Program-made: the position numbers and the translations under genes
Assembly (NCBI GenBank): GCA_035527755.1
Contig: DATKZX010000007.1
Span: 1-64,000, forward strand
Direction: 5' to 3'
Length of the DNA: 64,000 nt
Source of the DNA: Methanomassiliicoccales archaeon
Lineage (GTDB): Archaea > Thermoplasmatota > Thermoplasmata > Methanomassiliicoccales > UBA472
Notes under the pieces: model-generated
Told to the model about the DNA's origin: nothing
The model's database searches: none
What the model saw: the letters and a program-made list of their open reading frames with translations, nothing else
Shown here: one piece after another, positions 62,797 to 64,000 of the stretch
Position numbering within the stretch: position 1 is the first letter of the stretch
Layout of the letters: each line of letters opens with the position of its first letter

Positions 62797-64000
62797 CCCC
62801 ACCCCTCCCCGATGTGCTTGACCCCCAGCACTTCCGCTATCTTGGGGTTCGGACCACGATAGCGTAAACGGTCTCGGTTGCCCACCAGGCTCTCCACGGC
62901 ATCGATCCCCATGGCTCCCAACACTTCTCTCAGTTCCTCGTTCCAGGCCCGGAACAGCCTGACTATGCGGGCCGCGGCGATATCCGAGTCCAATCGGGCG
63001 CAGAGATCGTCCCGCTGGGTGGCTATCCCCCAGGAGCACAGACCTCGATGGCATTGCTGGCATACGGTGCAGCCCATGGCGATCATGGCCGATGTGGAGA
63101 CCATTGCCACATCCGCTCCCAGGGCCAATACTTTGATCATGTCGGCCGAGGAGCGAATGCCGCCTCCGGCGCAGACGGTGACCCGGTTCCTCAGGCCCTC
63201 CTGGGTCAACCGGCGGTCGACAGCGGCTATGGCCACCTCGATCGGCAATCCCGCATGGTCCCTGATGACCCTGGGTGCGGCTCCGGTACCACCCTTGTAC
63301 CCGTCGACCGTCAGGAAATCCGCCCCTGCTCGTACTATTCCGGAGGCGATCGCACCCACGTTATGCACGGCGGCGATCTTGACCCCCACTGGCAGGCGAT
63401 ACTCGGTGCTCTCCTTGAGCACGGAAATAAGCTGAGCCAGGTCCTCTATGCTATAGATGTCGTGATGAGGGTAGGGCGATAATGCATCGGTGCCGCGCGG
63501 GATCATCCTGGTCTCTGAGATCATGGTGGTGACCTTTTCCCCAGGAAGATGCCCACCGTGGCCAGGCTTTGCGCCTTGCCCGATCTTGATCTCCACCGCC
63601 GCCACCCCTTTCAGATATTCCGGTTTGATACCGAAGCGACCAGAGGCCACCTCTGAGCAGATGCGGTCCGCATACTGGTAAAAGTCCGGATGCAGACCAC
63701 CTTCTCCGCTGCCGGCCACGATGTTCAGCTCCTTGGCAGCCATGAAGAGGGCCTTCTGCGCATTGTAGCTTATGGCCCCCAACGAGATGTGTCCGAACAT
63801 CAAGGGCATGTCCATGCGTATCAGCGGGGTGTCGCCCTCATTGATCACTATCTTCCCATCGCACACCTCAAGCCGACCGGGGCGACGGCCCAGATAGGTC
63901 ACCGTCTCCACCGGTTCCCTCAGCGGATCGATGGAAGGGTTGGTGACCTGCGCCGCATCCAACAGTATTTCGTCGAATATGCTGGGTTGTTCGTCGTCCG
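62793..64000 (-). CDS. gltB: Glutamate synthase FMN-domain protein (partial)
   Basis: Frame open to the end of the window; its start lies beyond. FMN/2-oxoglutarate half: GAISYNAQKALFMAAKELN, GQGAKPGHGGHLPG, FLTVDGYKGGTGAAP and cluster cysteines CTVCQQCHRGLC. With the GXGXG protein and an amidotransferase subunit elsewhere it makes glutamate from glutamine and 2-oxoglutarate. Confidence 0.93.
   Translation of the reverse strand, partial: DDEQPSIFDEILLDAAQVTNPSIDPLREPVETVTYLGRRPGRLEVCDGKIVINEGDTPLIRMDMPLMFGHISLGAISYNAQKALFMAAKELNIVAGSGEGGLHPDFYQYADRICSEVASGRFGIKPEYLKGVAAVEIKIGQGAKPGHGGHLPGEKVTTMISETRMIPRGTDALSPYPHHDIYSIEDLAQLISVLKESTEYRLPVGVKIAAVHNVGAIASGIVRAGADFLTVDGYKGGTGAAPRVIRDHAGLPIEVAIAAVDRRLTQEGLRNRVTVCAGGGIRSSADMIKVLALGADVAMVSTSAMIAMGCTVCQQCHRGLCSWGIATQRDDLCARLDSDIAAARIVRLFRAWNEELREVLGAMGIDAVESLVGNRDRLRYRGPNPKIAEVLGVKHIGEGWG

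Noticed and set aside
62797-63063. N-terminal extension of the GXGXG protein
   Set aside because: It is a shadow of the FMN-domain gene; the ATG at 62796 overlapping the upstream stop explains the data better.
1-64000. CRISPR array, rRNA genes, complete insertion sequences, replication origin
   Set aside because: No regularly spaced repeats, no rRNA-like sequence, no transposase and no clustered origin repeats or Cdc6/Orc1 gene were seen.

Overview
The window is archaeal and most like a Thermoplasmatota genome, perhaps a Methanomassiliicoccales relative (lineage is an inference from gene content). Evidence for an archaeon: thermosome, PAN proteasomal ATPase, archaeal MBF1, TFS, PCNA, Alba, GPN-loop GTPase, a Taw2-type wyosine enzyme, geranylgeranyl-reductase-type flavoprotein, form III RuBisCO with AMP phosphorylase and ribose-1,5-bisphosphate isomerase, and split archaeal glutamate synthase. 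Many genes have a TATA-like box about 25 bases before the start codon, suggesting leaderless mRNAs, whereas genes inside operons more often have Shine-Dalgarno (SD) sequences. Presence of GrpE-DnaK-DnaJ fits Thermoplasmatota and several methanogen groups. No methanogenesis gene is present to settle the lineage.

Layout. 0-6.9 kb: a surface protein, a structured intergenic region, an ABC exporter pair, a double-HTH Lrp-like regulator, an MscS-like channel and a 5'-truncated ABC permease. 6.9-11.7 kb: a tandemly duplicated two-gene cassette, LuxE-like acyl-protein synthetase plus a transglutaminase-fold protein; this is the strongest candidate for an undescribed system. 11.8-18 kb: small zinc proteins, GPN GTPase, PAN, aquaporin, CobW-type GTPase, MBF1 and a DUF2240-like protein. 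18-23.5 kb: chaperone block (thermosome, grpE-dnaK-dnaJ). 23.5-26.6 kb: MFS transporter and an RNase H-fold protein. 26.6-32.6 kb: a tightly packed minus-strand operon of AMP phosphorylase, RuBisCO, R15P isomerase, PolX and an ATC-hydrolase-like protein. 32.7-43 kb: glutamate dehydrogenase, Alba, DUF835 protein, a 500-aa unknown, Taw2, a GGR-type flavoprotein, a transaldolase/transketolase operon, an HD hydrolase and PCNA. 43-44.2 kb: two decayed tyrosine-recombinase tails. 44.2-53 kb: TFS, membrane and zinc proteins, YjbQ, a beta-CASP nuclease, NadC, a radical SAM activase and three KaiC-like ATPases sharing an unusual Walker A. 53-55.4 kb: tRNA-Val(CAC) followed by a 2.3-kb islet bounded by a duplicate of the tRNA 3' end. 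55.6-64 kb: SfsA, a lysine-rich microprotein, an ABC ATPase, an M29 aminopeptidase behind a striking inverted-repeat promoter, a second CobW GTPase with a cysteine-rich regulator, an Lrp regulator and split glutamate synthase running off the window.

How the genes connect: AMP phosphorylase, R15P isomerase and RuBisCO form the AMP pathway, turning nucleotides into 3-phosphoglycerate. The split transketolase and small transaldolase interconvert sugar phosphates. Glutamate dehydrogenase and the glutamate synthase domains cover ammonia assimilation. The thermosome, Hsp70 trio and PAN make up a protein quality-control set.
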